NCBI GenBank assembly: GCA_005798925.1 | Contig: SYID01000159.1 | Coordinates: 1-9,103 of the forward strand | Source: Verrucomicrobiota bacterium | Lineage (GTDB): Bacteria > Verrucomicrobiota > Verrucomicrobiia > Opitutales > UBA953 | Length of the DNA: 9,103 bases | Direction of reading: 5' to 3' | In this document: positions 1 to 5,778 of the stretch, in pieces | How the letters are laid out: every line of letters begins with the position of its first letter | Position numbering within the stretch: the first letter of the stretch is position 1 | The notes under the pieces: model-generated | What the model saw: only the letters and a program-made list of their open reading frames with translations | What the model was told of the DNA's origin: nothing | The model's database searches: none | Program-made: the position numbers and the translations under genes

Positions 1-377
1 AAGCCGCCGCCGAACCACCAGACCGGCTCCGGGCCGTCGGTGCAGAAGAAACGCACGTTCATGTGCGAGGTCGGGCAATAGGGATTGAGCGGATGCTGGA
101 CGACCGAGACGCCCATGGCGCGGAAGCCCTTGCCGGCGAGTTCCGGACGGGCGAGCGTGGCGGACGGGGGCAACGCGTGGCCGCGGACGTCCGAGAAGGC
201 CACCCCGCCCTTCTCGATCACCGAGCCGCCGGCGATGACGCGCGTAAGGCCGCCGCCGCCTTCGGCGCGCTGCCATTCGTCGGTGATGAACTTGGCCTGG
301 CCGTCCACGGCTTCGAGGGTCGCGCACAAGCGATCCTGGAGGCTGGTCAGGTAGTTTCTGACGAGATCGGGATTCAT
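1..377 (-). CDS. hemF: Oxygen-dependent coproporphyrinogen III oxidase, N-terminal part (runs off the left edge)
   Basis: Aerobic haem synthesis enzyme that oxidatively decarboxylates two propionates of coproporphyrinogen III to give protoporphyrinogen IX; cytosolic. The minus strand is open from the ATG at 377 to the window edge, giving 125 complete codons of a family that is usually about 300 residues. The translation follows E. coli HemF nearly end to end: EWQRAEGGGGLTRV at residues 34-47, RPELAGKGFRAMGVS at 77-91, HPLNPYCPTSHMNVRFF at 95-111 and VWWFGGG at 119-125. The start, MNPDLVRNYL, lines up with the usual HemF start, and no clear ribosome binding site precedes it. It is transcribed divergently from the YugP-like gene and has no haem-pathway neighbour inside the window. 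Identification is from family motifs and is secure; the C-terminal two thirds are not visible. Confidence 0.94.
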   Translation of the reverse strand, partial: MNPDLVRNYLTSLQDRLCATLEAVDGQAKFITDEWQRAEGGGGLTRVIAGGSVIEKGGVAFSDVRGHALPPSATLARPELAGKGFRAMGVSVVQHPLNPYCPTSHMNVRFFCTDGPEPVWWFGGG

Positions 378-432
378 CGTCGGCCAGCCAATCGGAGGAG
401 GGCCCGCGGGTCAACGAAGCGCCGCGGCTCCC

Positions 433-468
433 CCGCAGAATCCACCCCGGCTTATTCCCCTTCTGCGG
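433..468. promoter_or_regulatory. Inverted repeat in the divergent hemF / YugP-like intergenic region
   Basis: CCGCAGAA (433-440) and TTCTGCGG (461-468) are perfect 8-bp inverted arms separated by 20 nt. They lie in the roughly 150-nt gap between the divergent starts at 377 and 526. The arms could be a binding site for a dimeric regulator or a transcript hairpin. No convincing -35/-10 pair was found on either strand here, so a role is only inferred from position. Confidence 0.3.
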
Positions 469-525
469 CCGGAACCTAGGTAGGCCTTGATGGGAACCCG
501 GGAATCGGCAGGGTCGGAGCCGGCC

Positions 526-1200
526 ATGAATCCCGAGTTCAAGATCCTCCTGCTCTTCTGTCTCGCGGGGGCGGCGTCCCTCGGACTTCCCTGGTGGGCC
601 TGGTGGCGGATCCGCCGGCTGCATGGGAGCCATGGGCGCGTCCTGCTCGTGCGCGGGGTCACCGGCGCGCAGGCCGCCCGCATCATCCTCCTGCGCGGCG
701 AAGTGCCCCAGGTCGACGTCGACGAAAGCTCGCTGGCCGTCACGGATTTCTATTCGGCTTACGAACCCGCCCTCAAGCTCTCGCCCGCCACGTACGCCGG
801 CCGGACCTTGTTCGACGTCGCGCGGGCGGCCCGCCTCGCCGGCCATGCGCTGCAGCACCGCGACCGCAAGCTCGGCGGGCTGGCGTCGTGGGACTCGTTC
901 ATGATCCTCTGGGGCAATGCCTGGCCGATCCTGCTCATCGTCCTGACCTTCGCCGGCAAAGGCCGGGTGCTCTGGGCCGCGGCGGGCTTCTCGGTCCTCG
1001 CCGTCATCATCACCATCGGACACCTGCTCAAGCATACGCACGTCCAGGACGCCGCCCGTCGCGGCCGGCGGGAGCTCGAAGGCGCCAAGCTGCTCGACGG
1101 GCACCCGGAAGAGGAGATCGAAGCCGCCTTCCTGGCCGCCCGCCTCGAGCATGTCGCCCTGCCCTATTCGAAGACCTGGCTGCGGGTGCTGTTTTCCTGA
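526..1200 (+). CDS. YugP-type membrane zinc metallopeptidase homologue with a destroyed active site
   Basis: A 224-residue membrane protein resembling the YugP family (Zn_peptidase_2). Visible family landmarks: an N-terminal membrane segment (about 6-28), TGAQAARIIL at 46-55 (family TGAE-ARKIL), AVTDFYSAYEPALKLSPATY at 71-90 (family LTDHYDP...LS...Y), the active-site helix ending AGHALQ at 105-110, membrane segments at about 130-143 and 148-167, and a DAARR..RELEGAKLL stretch at 175-190 matching the family's DASRRA region. The zinc motif HEVGH is replaced by RLAGH (103-107): first His to Arg, Glu to Leu. Length matches YugP (about 225). The start chosen is the ATG at 526 because GGAG lies 6 nt upstream and the membrane helix follows at once. 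An in-frame ATG at 490 (preceded by TTG at 487) would add 12-13 residues but has no ribosome binding site. Probably a pseudo-enzyme; its role is unknown. Confidence 0.75.
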   Translation: MNPEFKILLLFCLAGAASLGLPWWAWWRIRRLHGSHGRVLLVRGVTGAQAARIILLRGEVPQVDVDESSLAVTDFYSAYEPALKLSPATYAGRTLFDVARAARLAGHALQHRDRKLGGLASWDSFMILWGNAWPILLIVLTFAGKGRVLWAAAGFSVLAVIITIGHLLKHTHVQDAARRGRRELEGAKLLDGHPEEEIEAAFLAARLEHVALPYSKTWLRVLFS

Positions 1201-1226
1201 CGATCATGGGATCGACCGGGCACTTA

Positions 1227-1256
1227 TTGCTTTAGGCCGAAAGCATACCGACTAAT
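1227..1256 (+). promoter_or_regulatory. Possible weak sigma70-type promoter for the SRPBCC membrane gene
   Basis: TTGCTT at 1227-1232 and ACTAAT at 1251-1256 are spaced 18 nt apart in the only AT-richer patch of the 101-nt gap after the YugP-like gene. They match 3 of 6 and 4 of 6 consensus positions, and transcription would begin roughly 40 nt before the start at 1302. The match is weak and could be chance; the downstream genes may instead be read from further upstream. Confidence 0.22.
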
Positions 1257-1301
1257 GTCGTAGGTATCCTCAGCCGGCTCAGCCGGCGGTCCCTCCCCAA
1301 G

Positions 1302-2618
1302 ATGCTCTCCCGACCCAGCCGCCTGCAGACGCTCCTCCTGATGCTGCCACCTTGGGCTTTCGCCCATGCGGTGCTCCTCCTGCGCGTCATCCCCGCGGAG
1401 GAAGGCTTCGGACGGAATTTCCTCTTCGGGCGCGAGAGCGCGCCTTATCTCTACGCCATCGCCGCGATCGCGGCGCTCTTCGCTTCGTTCGTCGCCGCGC
1501 GCCGAGCGCGAGCGCTCGGCTGGACCCTGCCGCCGGTGCTCGGCCTGCTTCTCCATGTGCCGTTCCTGGGAGGAGGACTCGCGCTCTGGCTCGCCGCCAC
1601 GGGCGAGGGCGACGAGAAGACATCGGCGACCCCGGCCGCCGTGGCGGGGCGGCTGACCATGCCGCTGCTGTTCGCCGGCGGCGGCGCCCTTCTGCTGGCC
1701 ATCGGCATCGAGCAGCTCGAACAGCTGGACCTCATGCCCTTCGGCGTGCGCGAGGTCGGCGGCTATTTCGGAATGGCCACCTTCATCGGCCTGCCTTTCG
1801 CGGCGGGAGCAAGCGCCGCCGTCGTGATCCGCCGCGCGGGCGGCACCTTCGGACAGGCGGTGGCCGCCTCGCTGACCCTGATGGGGGCGGTGTTGCTCAT
1901 CCTGTGCAGCCTGTTCATCGAAGGCATCATCTGCGTCCTGATGGCCGCGCCCTTCGGCGCGCTGCTCGCCTTCCTCGGCTGCGCGGCCGGCTTCCTCCTC
2001 GTCCGCTCGGCCGCCGGCGGCGCCCGCCTCCAATCCGCTGCATGGCTCGGGGTCGTCGCCCTCGTCGGCGTCGAAGGCTGGCAGGCGCCCGCCCCGCGCG
2101 AGGATTCCGCCTCAAGCGAGGTGCTCATCGACGCCTCGCCGGAGCGCGTCTGGTCGCACCTGCACACCATGGGCGACCTCCCGCGCGCCGAGCAGTTCCT
2201 TTTCCGCTACGGCGTCGCCCACCCGCTGGGCACGCGGACGGACGGGCAAGGGGTCGGCGCGGCGCGCCTGTGCGTGCTCAGCACCGGCGAGATGCCTGAG
2301 ATCGTCACGGTCTGGAAACCCGCCGAAGAACTCCGCTTCAAGGTCCTCTCGACGCCGCCGGCGATGCGCGAGACCGGCTTTTTCGGGCGCGAGATCGACG
2401 CCTCCCACCTGTGCCGCACCTACGCCAGCCTGGAAGGCGGCTTTCGTCTGATCCGCCGGCCGGACGGCAAGACCCTGCTCATCGGAGAAAGCCGCTACCT
2501 CCTCAACCTCGCCCCGACAGGGTACTGGAACCTGTGGACCCAGGCCATCGTCCGCCAAGTCCAGTTAAGGGTCATGGAGCATGTGAAAGCACTGGCCGAA
2601 GCCGGCCCCGAGGCCTGA
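1302..2618 (+). CDS. Multi-pass membrane protein with C-terminal SRPBCC (START-like) domain
   Basis: 438 residues in two halves. The first half (about 10-260) is very hydrophobic, with about eight likely membrane helices, near 10-30, 48-66, 74-99, 119-137, 154-177, 185-210, 211-235 and 245-260. The second half (about 271-434) has the pattern of an SRPBCC/polyketide-cyclase-like ligand-binding fold. It opens with SSEVLIDASPERVWSHLHTM (271-290), a typical first strand and helix, continues through EIVTVWKPAEELRFKV (333-348), and closes with the long helix WTQAIVRQVQLRVMEHVKAL (412-431). These domains form a cavity for lipid-like or other hydrophobic ligands; the ligand here cannot be read from sequence. 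No Shine-Dalgarno precedes the ATG at 1302. Another ATG at codon 14 (1341) would remove part of helix 1 and is less likely. It is followed 57 nt later by a co-directional gene. Domain assignment is good; function unknown. Confidence 0.82.
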   Translation: MLSRPSRLQTLLLMLPPWAFAHAVLLLRVIPAEEGFGRNFLFGRESAPYLYAIAAIAALFASFVAARRARALGWTLPPVLGLLLHVPFLGGGLALWLAATGEGDEKTSATPAAVAGRLTMPLLFAGGGALLLAIGIEQLEQLDLMPFGVREVGGYFGMATFIGLPFAAGASAAVVIRRAGGTFGQAVAASLTLMGAVLLILCSLFIEGIICVLMAAPFGALLAFLGCAAGFLLVRSAAGGARLQSAAWLGVVALVGVEGWQAPAPREDSASSEVLIDASPERVWSHLHTMGDLPRAEQFLFRYGVAHPLGTRTDGQGVGAARLCVLSTGEMPEIVTVWKPAEELRFKVLSTPPAMRETGFFGREIDASHLCRTYASLEGGFRLIRRPDGKTLLIGESRYLLNLAPTGYWNLWTQAIVRQVQLRVMEHVKALAEAGPEA

Positions 2619-2675
2619 ACGCCCCCTGAGGAAACTTCGTCCGAGCCGCGGAGTTAAAACCTTTACCAAGAAGCC

Positions 2676-3314
2676 ATGAAGAACCTGTTCGCGATCCTCG
2701 CCGCCGCCCTCGTCGCCTACGGAACCTACGCCGTCTACCAATGGACGCGCGGCGAAGACCTGCCGGTGGTCAAGAGCACCGCGCGCAAGACGCCCTCCCC
2801 CGTCACCAAGCTCGCCACCGAAGGCGGCAAGCCCCGGTCGCCCAAGGAGCTGCACCTCAGCCGCAAGGACGACGTCAGCACCGGCGTCGAGGAGAAGGAT
2901 CTCGTGAAACCTTCCAAGCCCGTCGCCGAGCTCGACGCGAAGTTCGCCACCTGGCGCGATGACGGAAAGAAAGCGGTCGACGCCATGTTCGGCGGTGACC
3001 GCCAGAAGATCAGCGATGCTTTCCGCGCGGCGATGGCGAACGAAGAATTCCGCGCCAACTTCGGCCGCATGCGCGAGCTCGAATCCCAGTACCGAGGCGC
3101 CAGCGACGACCAGAAACAGGCCATCATGGATGAGCTCGCCACCGTCCGTACCCGCGGCCTCGGCATGCTCAAGCAAGCCAGCGCCGGCGCGTCCGCGCAG
3201 AACGAGCCGACCGTCACGATCACCGGTCCCGGCGTCGTCCGGGACGCCAACGGCCCGACCCCGGCCGCCGCTCCCGTGGCTCCGGCCCCCGCCGCGCCGG
3301 TGACGTTCGAATAA
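2676..3314 (+). CDS. Membrane-anchored periplasmic helical protein of unknown function
   Basis: 212 residues, not recognised as a named family. An uncleaved-looking N-terminal membrane segment (about 4-21) is followed by a basic, Pro/Lys-containing linker (26-85). A charged, probably helical region with coiled-coil character covers about 86-168; its core reads NEEFRANFGRMRELESQYRG at 122-141. A flexible Ala/Pro-rich tail (about 187-209) ends the protein. Topology suggests a single-pass anchor with the rest in the periplasm. The gene begins 57 nt after the SRPBCC gene and only 18 nt separate its stop from the next start, so it is likely co-transcribed with that gene. TAAAACCTTT at 2655-2664 recurs before the secreted-protein gene at 7429. 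GAAG sits just upstream of the start, giving a weak ribosome binding site. The helical core resembles, at low identity, the units in the exported proteins to the right; that link is tentative. Confidence 0.75.
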   Translation: MKNLFAILAAALVAYGTYAVYQWTRGEDLPVVKSTARKTPSPVTKLATEGGKPRSPKELHLSRKDDVSTGVEEKDLVKPSKPVAELDAKFATWRDDGKKAVDAMFGGDRQKISDAFRAAMANEEFRANFGRMRELESQYRGASDDQKQAIMDELATVRTRGLGMLKQASAGASAQNEPTVTITGPGVVRDANGPTPAAAPVAPAPAAPVTFE

Positions 3315-3332
3315 GCCGGACGTGCCCAAGCG

Positions 3333-3836
3333 ATGAATCCCGCCTCGCGCCGAACGGTCCTGCCGGGCCTCCTTGCGCTCGGCGCGCTCGCGCTCGGCTG
3401 GTGGTACTTTCAGTCGGCCGATACGCCGAAGCCGGCGGACCGTCCGGCCCGCTCCGCCGTGGTGAGCAAGCCCGGCTCCGCGCGCCCGACCGTCGCCCCG
3501 CGCAGCGCCAACGGCCTCATACCCTCCGGCCAGGAGGACGTCTCCGTCGACAGCCGCCCGCCGGACGCTCGCCGCGAGAACATCATCCGTGAGGGGCTCG
3601 GGACGATCCAGGAACTTAAGTTCATGCACCCGCAGGTCTTCGACGCCGCCGCGAAGCGCTGGGGCGAGGACCCGAAGACGAAGGCCCTCGTCGCGGAATG
3701 GAAGGAGATCGAGGCCGGCTGGAAGACGCAGGACGAGGCCGCCAAGGCCGCGCAGCTCCCGCGCATGCAGGCGATGTGGAAGGAAGCGATCGGCCTGTTG
3801 CGCGAAGAGGTCGAGCGTTCGACCGCCGCTAAGTAA
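3333..3836 (+). CDS. Small membrane-anchored helical protein of unknown function
   Basis: 167 residues laid out like the preceding gene product. A basic N-terminus (MNPASRRT) leads into one membrane segment (about 9-27), then a disordered Pro/Ser/Arg linker (31-80) and a charged helical domain (about 81-163). The core is DPKTKALVAEWKEIEAGW at 113-130 followed by a second helix, LPRMQAMWKEAIGLLREEV at 142-160. The start lies 18 nt after the previous stop with no visible Shine-Dalgarno, suggesting one transcript. Its 3' end overlaps the convergent amidohydrolase gene by 8 bp, with no terminator between. Equal architecture suggests the two small genes are old paralogues or partners, but sequence identity by eye is low. 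No function can be assigned. Confidence 0.72.
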   Translation: MNPASRRTVLPGLLALGALALGWWYFQSADTPKPADRPARSAVVSKPGSARPTVAPRSANGLIPSGQEDVSVDSRPPDARRENIIREGLGTIQELKFMHPQVFDAAAKRWGEDPKTKALVAEWKEIEAGWKTQDEAAKAAQLPRMQAMWKEAIGLLREEVERSTAAK

Positions 3837-4593
3837 GGCTACCCGCGTAGGCGAGGACCGCGTCGCGGAAATCCGTCAGCACCTCGCGCATTTTCGTGAA
3901 TCCGCCGCTCCGTTCGCCCGTGGCTTCATCCATGTAAAGGTCGCGGCGTACCTCGATCATCACCGATTCCACCCGCGGTTCCCGGCCATGGAAACGATTC
4001 GGGACCATCGCGCCGCGGAACGGCACGTCGACGGCGACGTCGAAGCCGCGCGCGCGGAAGAACGCCTCGGCCAGTTCCCGCAGGGCCGGGGGCGTGTGCG
4101 CCGGCTCGGTCCCCACGCCGATCTCCGGCGAGGGTCCGTCCGCGGCCTGCGTGGGCAACGGGCCGGTCGGGTAGGAATGTGCGTCGAGGATCACACAGCG
4201 CCCGAAGCAGGCCAGCCGCGCGGCGGCGGCCTCGTCGAGGGCGCGGTGATGCGGCCAGTAATACGCCGCCATCAGTTCCGCGCGGCGTTCCGACGAAAGC
4301 GCCCGCAAGGGACGGCCTTCGGTGGTCCGCACATAAGTCGCGCCCATGCCGACCGCGGCGCAAGGCTCGCGGACGTCGTCCGGGAAGCGCTCGACGTCGA
4401 CGACCAGCCGGGAGACCTCGGCGCGGAGGAGGTCCGCCGGCAAGGCCCCCTCGCCGTAGAGCGCGGCGGTGTGCGCGTCGACCAGCCGCAGGGTTTCCCG
4501 GGCGAGTTCCGCCGGTCCCGGAAGGAAATCCGCCGCCGCGGACGGCGGGATCAGGGTCGCGTCATGGGGCAGATGGACAAGGACCGGGGTCAT
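3829..4593 (-). CDS. N-formylglutamate amidohydrolase family protein
   Basis: 254 residues matching the FGase family (PF05013), zinc-dependent hydrolases related to HutG, which splits N-formyl-L-glutamate to formate and glutamate. Motifs in order: LPHDATLIP at 8-16, VDVERFPDD at 65-73, YYWPHHRAL at 111-119, DAHSY at 137-141, PEIGVGTE at 156-163, VPFRGAMVPNRFHG at 190-203, then VMIEVRRDLYMDE at 211-223. The His and Asp/Glu residues in these motifs are the expected metal and catalytic positions, and length is normal for the family. The ATG at 4593 gives an N-terminus that fits the first motif; no strong ribosome binding site is visible. No histidine-degradation gene (hutH, hutU, hutI) is nearby, so the true substrate may be another N-acyl or N-formyl compound. 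It converges on the small membrane gene with an 8-bp tail overlap. Family sure, exact substrate not. Confidence 0.91.
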   Translation of the reverse strand: MTPVLVHLPHDATLIPPSAAADFLPGPAELARETLRLVDAHTAALYGEGALPADLLRAEVSRLVVDVERFPDDVREPCAAVGMGATYVRTTEGRPLRALSSERRAELMAAYYWPHHRALDEAAAARLACFGRCVILDAHSYPTGPLPTQAADGPSPEIGVGTEPAHTPPALRELAEAFFRARGFDVAVDVPFRGAMVPNRFHGREPRVESVMIEVRRDLYMDEATGERSGGFTKMREVLTDFRDAVLAYAGSLT

Positions 4594-4632
4594 GGCCGGA
4601 GTCTGCCCGGGCGTGGCCGGGCGTCAGCCGCC

Positions 4633-4701
4633 GGGGGTGTCATAATTAAATGAAAAAACCGCAACTCTCCCCCGGAGGCGGGGTTTCATGGTGGCACCCC
4701 C
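4633..4701 (+). promoter_or_regulatory. Structured leader with hairpin before the secreted Lys/Ala-rich gene
   Basis: The 76 nt before the start at 4710 begin with an AT-rich word (CATAATTAAAT, 4641-4651) that could hold a -10 element, although no -35 is evident. A hairpin CCCCG-GAGG-CGGGG follows at 4670-4683. The outer words GGGGGTG (4633-4639) and CACCCCC (4695-4701) are also complementary. GGAGG at 4674-4678 is the best Shine-Dalgarno-like word around, but it lies in the hairpin and faces an out-of-frame ATG at 4688, not the gene start. Regulation is possible but unproven. Confidence 0.3.
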
Positions 4702-4709
4702 ATACACAC

Positions 4710-5129
4710 ATGAAGACCACACTCGCACTCCTCCTGGCCCTGATCTCTTCGGTCGGCCTCATCGCCCAAGACGCCCCCAAGGGCGACAACCCGCCCGCCA
4801 AGAAGGGCGACAAGGGCGGCAAGAAGCAGGGCCCCCAGCGCCCGGAATCCGTCGATGAAGCCACCTGGAAGAAGTTCCTGGAAGCCTCCAAGGCCGCCCA
4901 AAGCGACGACGCCGTCAAGGCCGCCAAGGCCAAGGCCGCCGAAGCCAAGACCGAAGACGAGAAGAAGGCCGCCGGCCGCGCCGTGATGGAAGCCACTAAG
5001 GCCGCCGTCCTCAAGGCCGACCCCTCCCTCGAATCCGTCTTCAAGGCCCTCGAAGAAGCCCGCGCCAAGGGTAAGGGCGGCGACAAGGGCGGCAAGGGCA
5101 AGGGCGGCAAGAAGCCTGAAGCCAAGTAA
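4710..5129 (+). CDS. Secreted Lys/Ala-rich helical protein of unknown function
   Basis: 139 residues. A clean signal peptide (MKTTLALLLALISSVGLIA, cut before QD at about 19/20) sends it out of the cytoplasm. The mature part has a Gly/Lys-rich stretch (KKGDKGGKK, 31-39), a helical domain (about 45-118) and a second Gly/Lys-rich tail (about 119-139). The domain starts ESVDEATWKKFLEASKAAQS (46-65), passes through a charged region, and ends VLKADPSLESVFKALEEA (100-117). This resembles the domain in the proteins encoded at 7429 and 8142, with ADPSL shared exactly with the former. The strongly basic tails could bind nucleic acid, polysaccharide or membrane, which is a guess. The ATG at 4710 is chosen over the in-frame ATG at 4650 because only it puts the signal sequence at the N-terminus. 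No Shine-Dalgarno. It is closed by a strong terminator. Confidence 0.82.
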   Translation: MKTTLALLLALISSVGLIAQDAPKGDNPPAKKGDKGGKKQGPQRPESVDEATWKKFLEASKAAQSDDAVKAAKAKAAEAKTEDEKKAAGRAVMEATKAAVLKADPSLESVFKALEEARAKGKGGDKGGKGKGGKKPEAK

Positions 5130-5151
5130 TCTTCGGATCACTGGCCCGATC

Positions 5152-5180
5152 AAGACCCCGGTTCGCCGGGGTCTTTTGTT
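5152..5180 (+). terminator. Intrinsic (rho-independent) terminator with UUCG tetraloop
   Basis: AAGACCCCGG (5152-5161) and CCGGGGTCTT (5166-5175) are perfect 10-bp arms around a TTCG loop, followed by the T-rich run TTGTTT. It lies 22 nt after the stop of the secreted-protein gene and should end that transcript. UUCG loops closed by a C-G pair are extra stable. Confidence 0.92.
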
Positions 5181-5194
5181 TGGGATAGGTGGAA

Positions 5195-5229
5195 GCGGTT
5201 AGCGGATAGCGGTTGGCGGTTGGCGGCTG
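5195..5229 (+). repeat. Degenerate heptamer tandem repeat, five copies of GCGGNTR
   Basis: Five head-to-tail 7-nt units: GCGGTTA, GCGGATA, GCGGTTG, GCGGTTG and GCGGCTG. They start 15 nt beyond the terminator. The same unit appears in reverse orientation at 7374-7394, before the gene at 7429. Confidence 0.8.
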
Positions 5230-5273
5230 GAGCTACTGAGAGTATCGAGTATCGGGGGAGTGCATGCCTTGAG

Positions 5274-5389
5274 GTAGGGCGGCCATTGCCATGGCCGCCG
5301 TTCGCCGTGGCGCGTGCGACTACCGGGCATCATCTTCCTCCATACCGGAATCCGGCCGCCCACGGACGTGATAGTGATCACGTCCCTAC
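5274..5389. repeat. Inverted pair of REP-like GTAG-hairpin elements (BIME-like), pair A
   Basis: The left element is GTAG (5274-5277) followed by a perfect 9-bp stem, GGCGGCCAT / ATGGCCGCC (5278-5286 and 5291-5299), with a TGCC loop. The right element is the mirror arrangement: stem GGACGTGAT / ATCACGTCC (5364-5372 and 5377-5385) with an AGTG loop, followed by CTAC (5386-5389), the complement of GTAG. The flanks continue the symmetry: GAGGTAGGG at 5271-5279 pairs with CCCTACCTC at 5384-5392. A conserved GTAG beside a hairpin of variable sequence is the known form of REP elements mobilised by RAYT (TnpA-REP) proteins. Family membership is inferred; no RAYT gene is in the window. Confidence 0.62.
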
Positions 5390-5416
5390 CTCGAGACATT
5401 GGCTCAAAGGGAAACC

Positions 5417-5492
5417 GGAGACCGGATGATTGGCGGGGGAGCATATTTCGGGTCTCGGGTCTCGGCGCTCAGCTACCAGGTTCGGGTGTTCA
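5417..5492. repeat. Leader mosaic module, copy A
   Basis: Carries the 18-bp word GGAGACCGGATGATTGGC (5417-5434), a doubled GGGTCTC run ending near 5464, and one 14-bp unit GGTTCGGGTGTTCA (5479-5492). The same words recur in the same order before the gene at 7429 (7165-7261), and the 18-bp word recurs with three transitions at 7980-7997. An open reading frame crosses this copy, but it is repeat-derived and I do not regard it as a gene. Confidence 0.72.
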
Positions 5493-5514
5493 GGTCCGGG
5501 TGGCGGCTTTTTTC

Positions 5515-5610
5515 CACTCAGTCCTCCACGCAGTACTCTGCTCAGTCCTCCCTGATCGATTCAGCCATCTGTCCTCGGTCATCGACTCGGTCATCTATCC
5601 AGCCCTCATT
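5515..5610 (-). repeat. 12-bp tandem repeat array, reverse orientation, before the porin gene
   Basis: Eight degenerate units in register, the clearest being CACTCAGTCCTC (5515-5526), CACGCAGTACTC (5527-5538) and TGCTCAGTCCTC (5539-5550). Later units drift, and one is 14 nt long (5563-5576). The complement of this unit (type GAATTGAGGGCA) forms the array after the porin stop codon, so the porin gene lies between inverted arrays. Confidence 0.75.
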
Positions 5611-5636
5611 AAGGCCTCTTTTTACCATGATTCCAA

Positions 5637-5654
5637 TTGTTACGGATATGTGAC
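5637..5654 (+). promoter_or_regulatory. Pho-box-like direct repeat upstream of the porin
   Basis: TTGTTAC, a 4-nt spacer GGAT, then ATGTGAC: two 7-mers with 11-nt periodicity, the layout of PhoB sites (consensus CTGTCAT, 4 nt, CTGTCAT). It lies 125 nt before the porin start. A related word, ATTGTTACAAATGTTACAT (5769-5787), overlaps the start codon. Since the gene is of the phosphate-selective porin family, PhoB control is plausible, but only about 10 of 18 positions match the E. coli consensus. Confidence 0.25.
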
Positions 5655-5778
5655 GGGCGGGAAACATCTCTGAGCCGGCATTTCAGCGTCTTGCATCAGC
5701 CACACGCGCGTAATCTAACCCTGTCAGCCCAAGGTCCGCCTTGGTCATCCTACCCACACCTGAATCCGATTGTTACAA

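Noticed and set aside
63..479. Plus-strand open frame of 138 codons across the left end
   Set aside because: It lies opposite hemF, whose minus-strand translation matches the family across all 125 visible residues; the plus frame has no recognisable features and is Arg/Ala/Gly-rich, as expected of a GC-rich shadow.
1201..1244. Small hairpins after the YugP-like stop (CGATC..GATCG and GCTTT..AAAGC)
   Set aside because: Arms are only 5 bp with no T-run; such short palindromes are expected by chance.
1224..2033. Long minus-strand frame of 269 codons
   Set aside because: Opposite the SRPBCC membrane gene; composition is Glu/Arg/Gly/His-rich without domains, which is the typical complement of a hydrophobic GC-rich gene.
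2565..3629. Minus-strand frame of 354 codons
   Set aside because: It spans the reverse of two credible membrane-anchored genes and their gap, with no motif, and is explained by lack of stop codons in GC-rich complement.
3589..4653. Plus-strand frame of 354 codons
   Set aside because: Opposite the amidohydrolase gene, which has all family motifs; the plus frame is Arg-rich and featureless.
4650..4709. 20-codon N-terminal extension of the gene at 4710
   Set aside because: It would place a His/Trp/Pro-rich stretch ahead of a canonical signal peptide; the ATG at 4710 is the better start.
5515..5610. CRISPR-like array
   Set aside because: Units are 12 nt, directly abutting and degenerate, with no spacers and no cas genes.
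5314..5673. Open frames crossing the intergenic repeats (also 5399-5653 and 5637-5891)
   Set aside because: Their sequence comes from the leader mosaic and the 12-bp array (four-residue repeats); similarity to the frame at 7174 is at the nucleotide-repeat level, not evidence of a protein.
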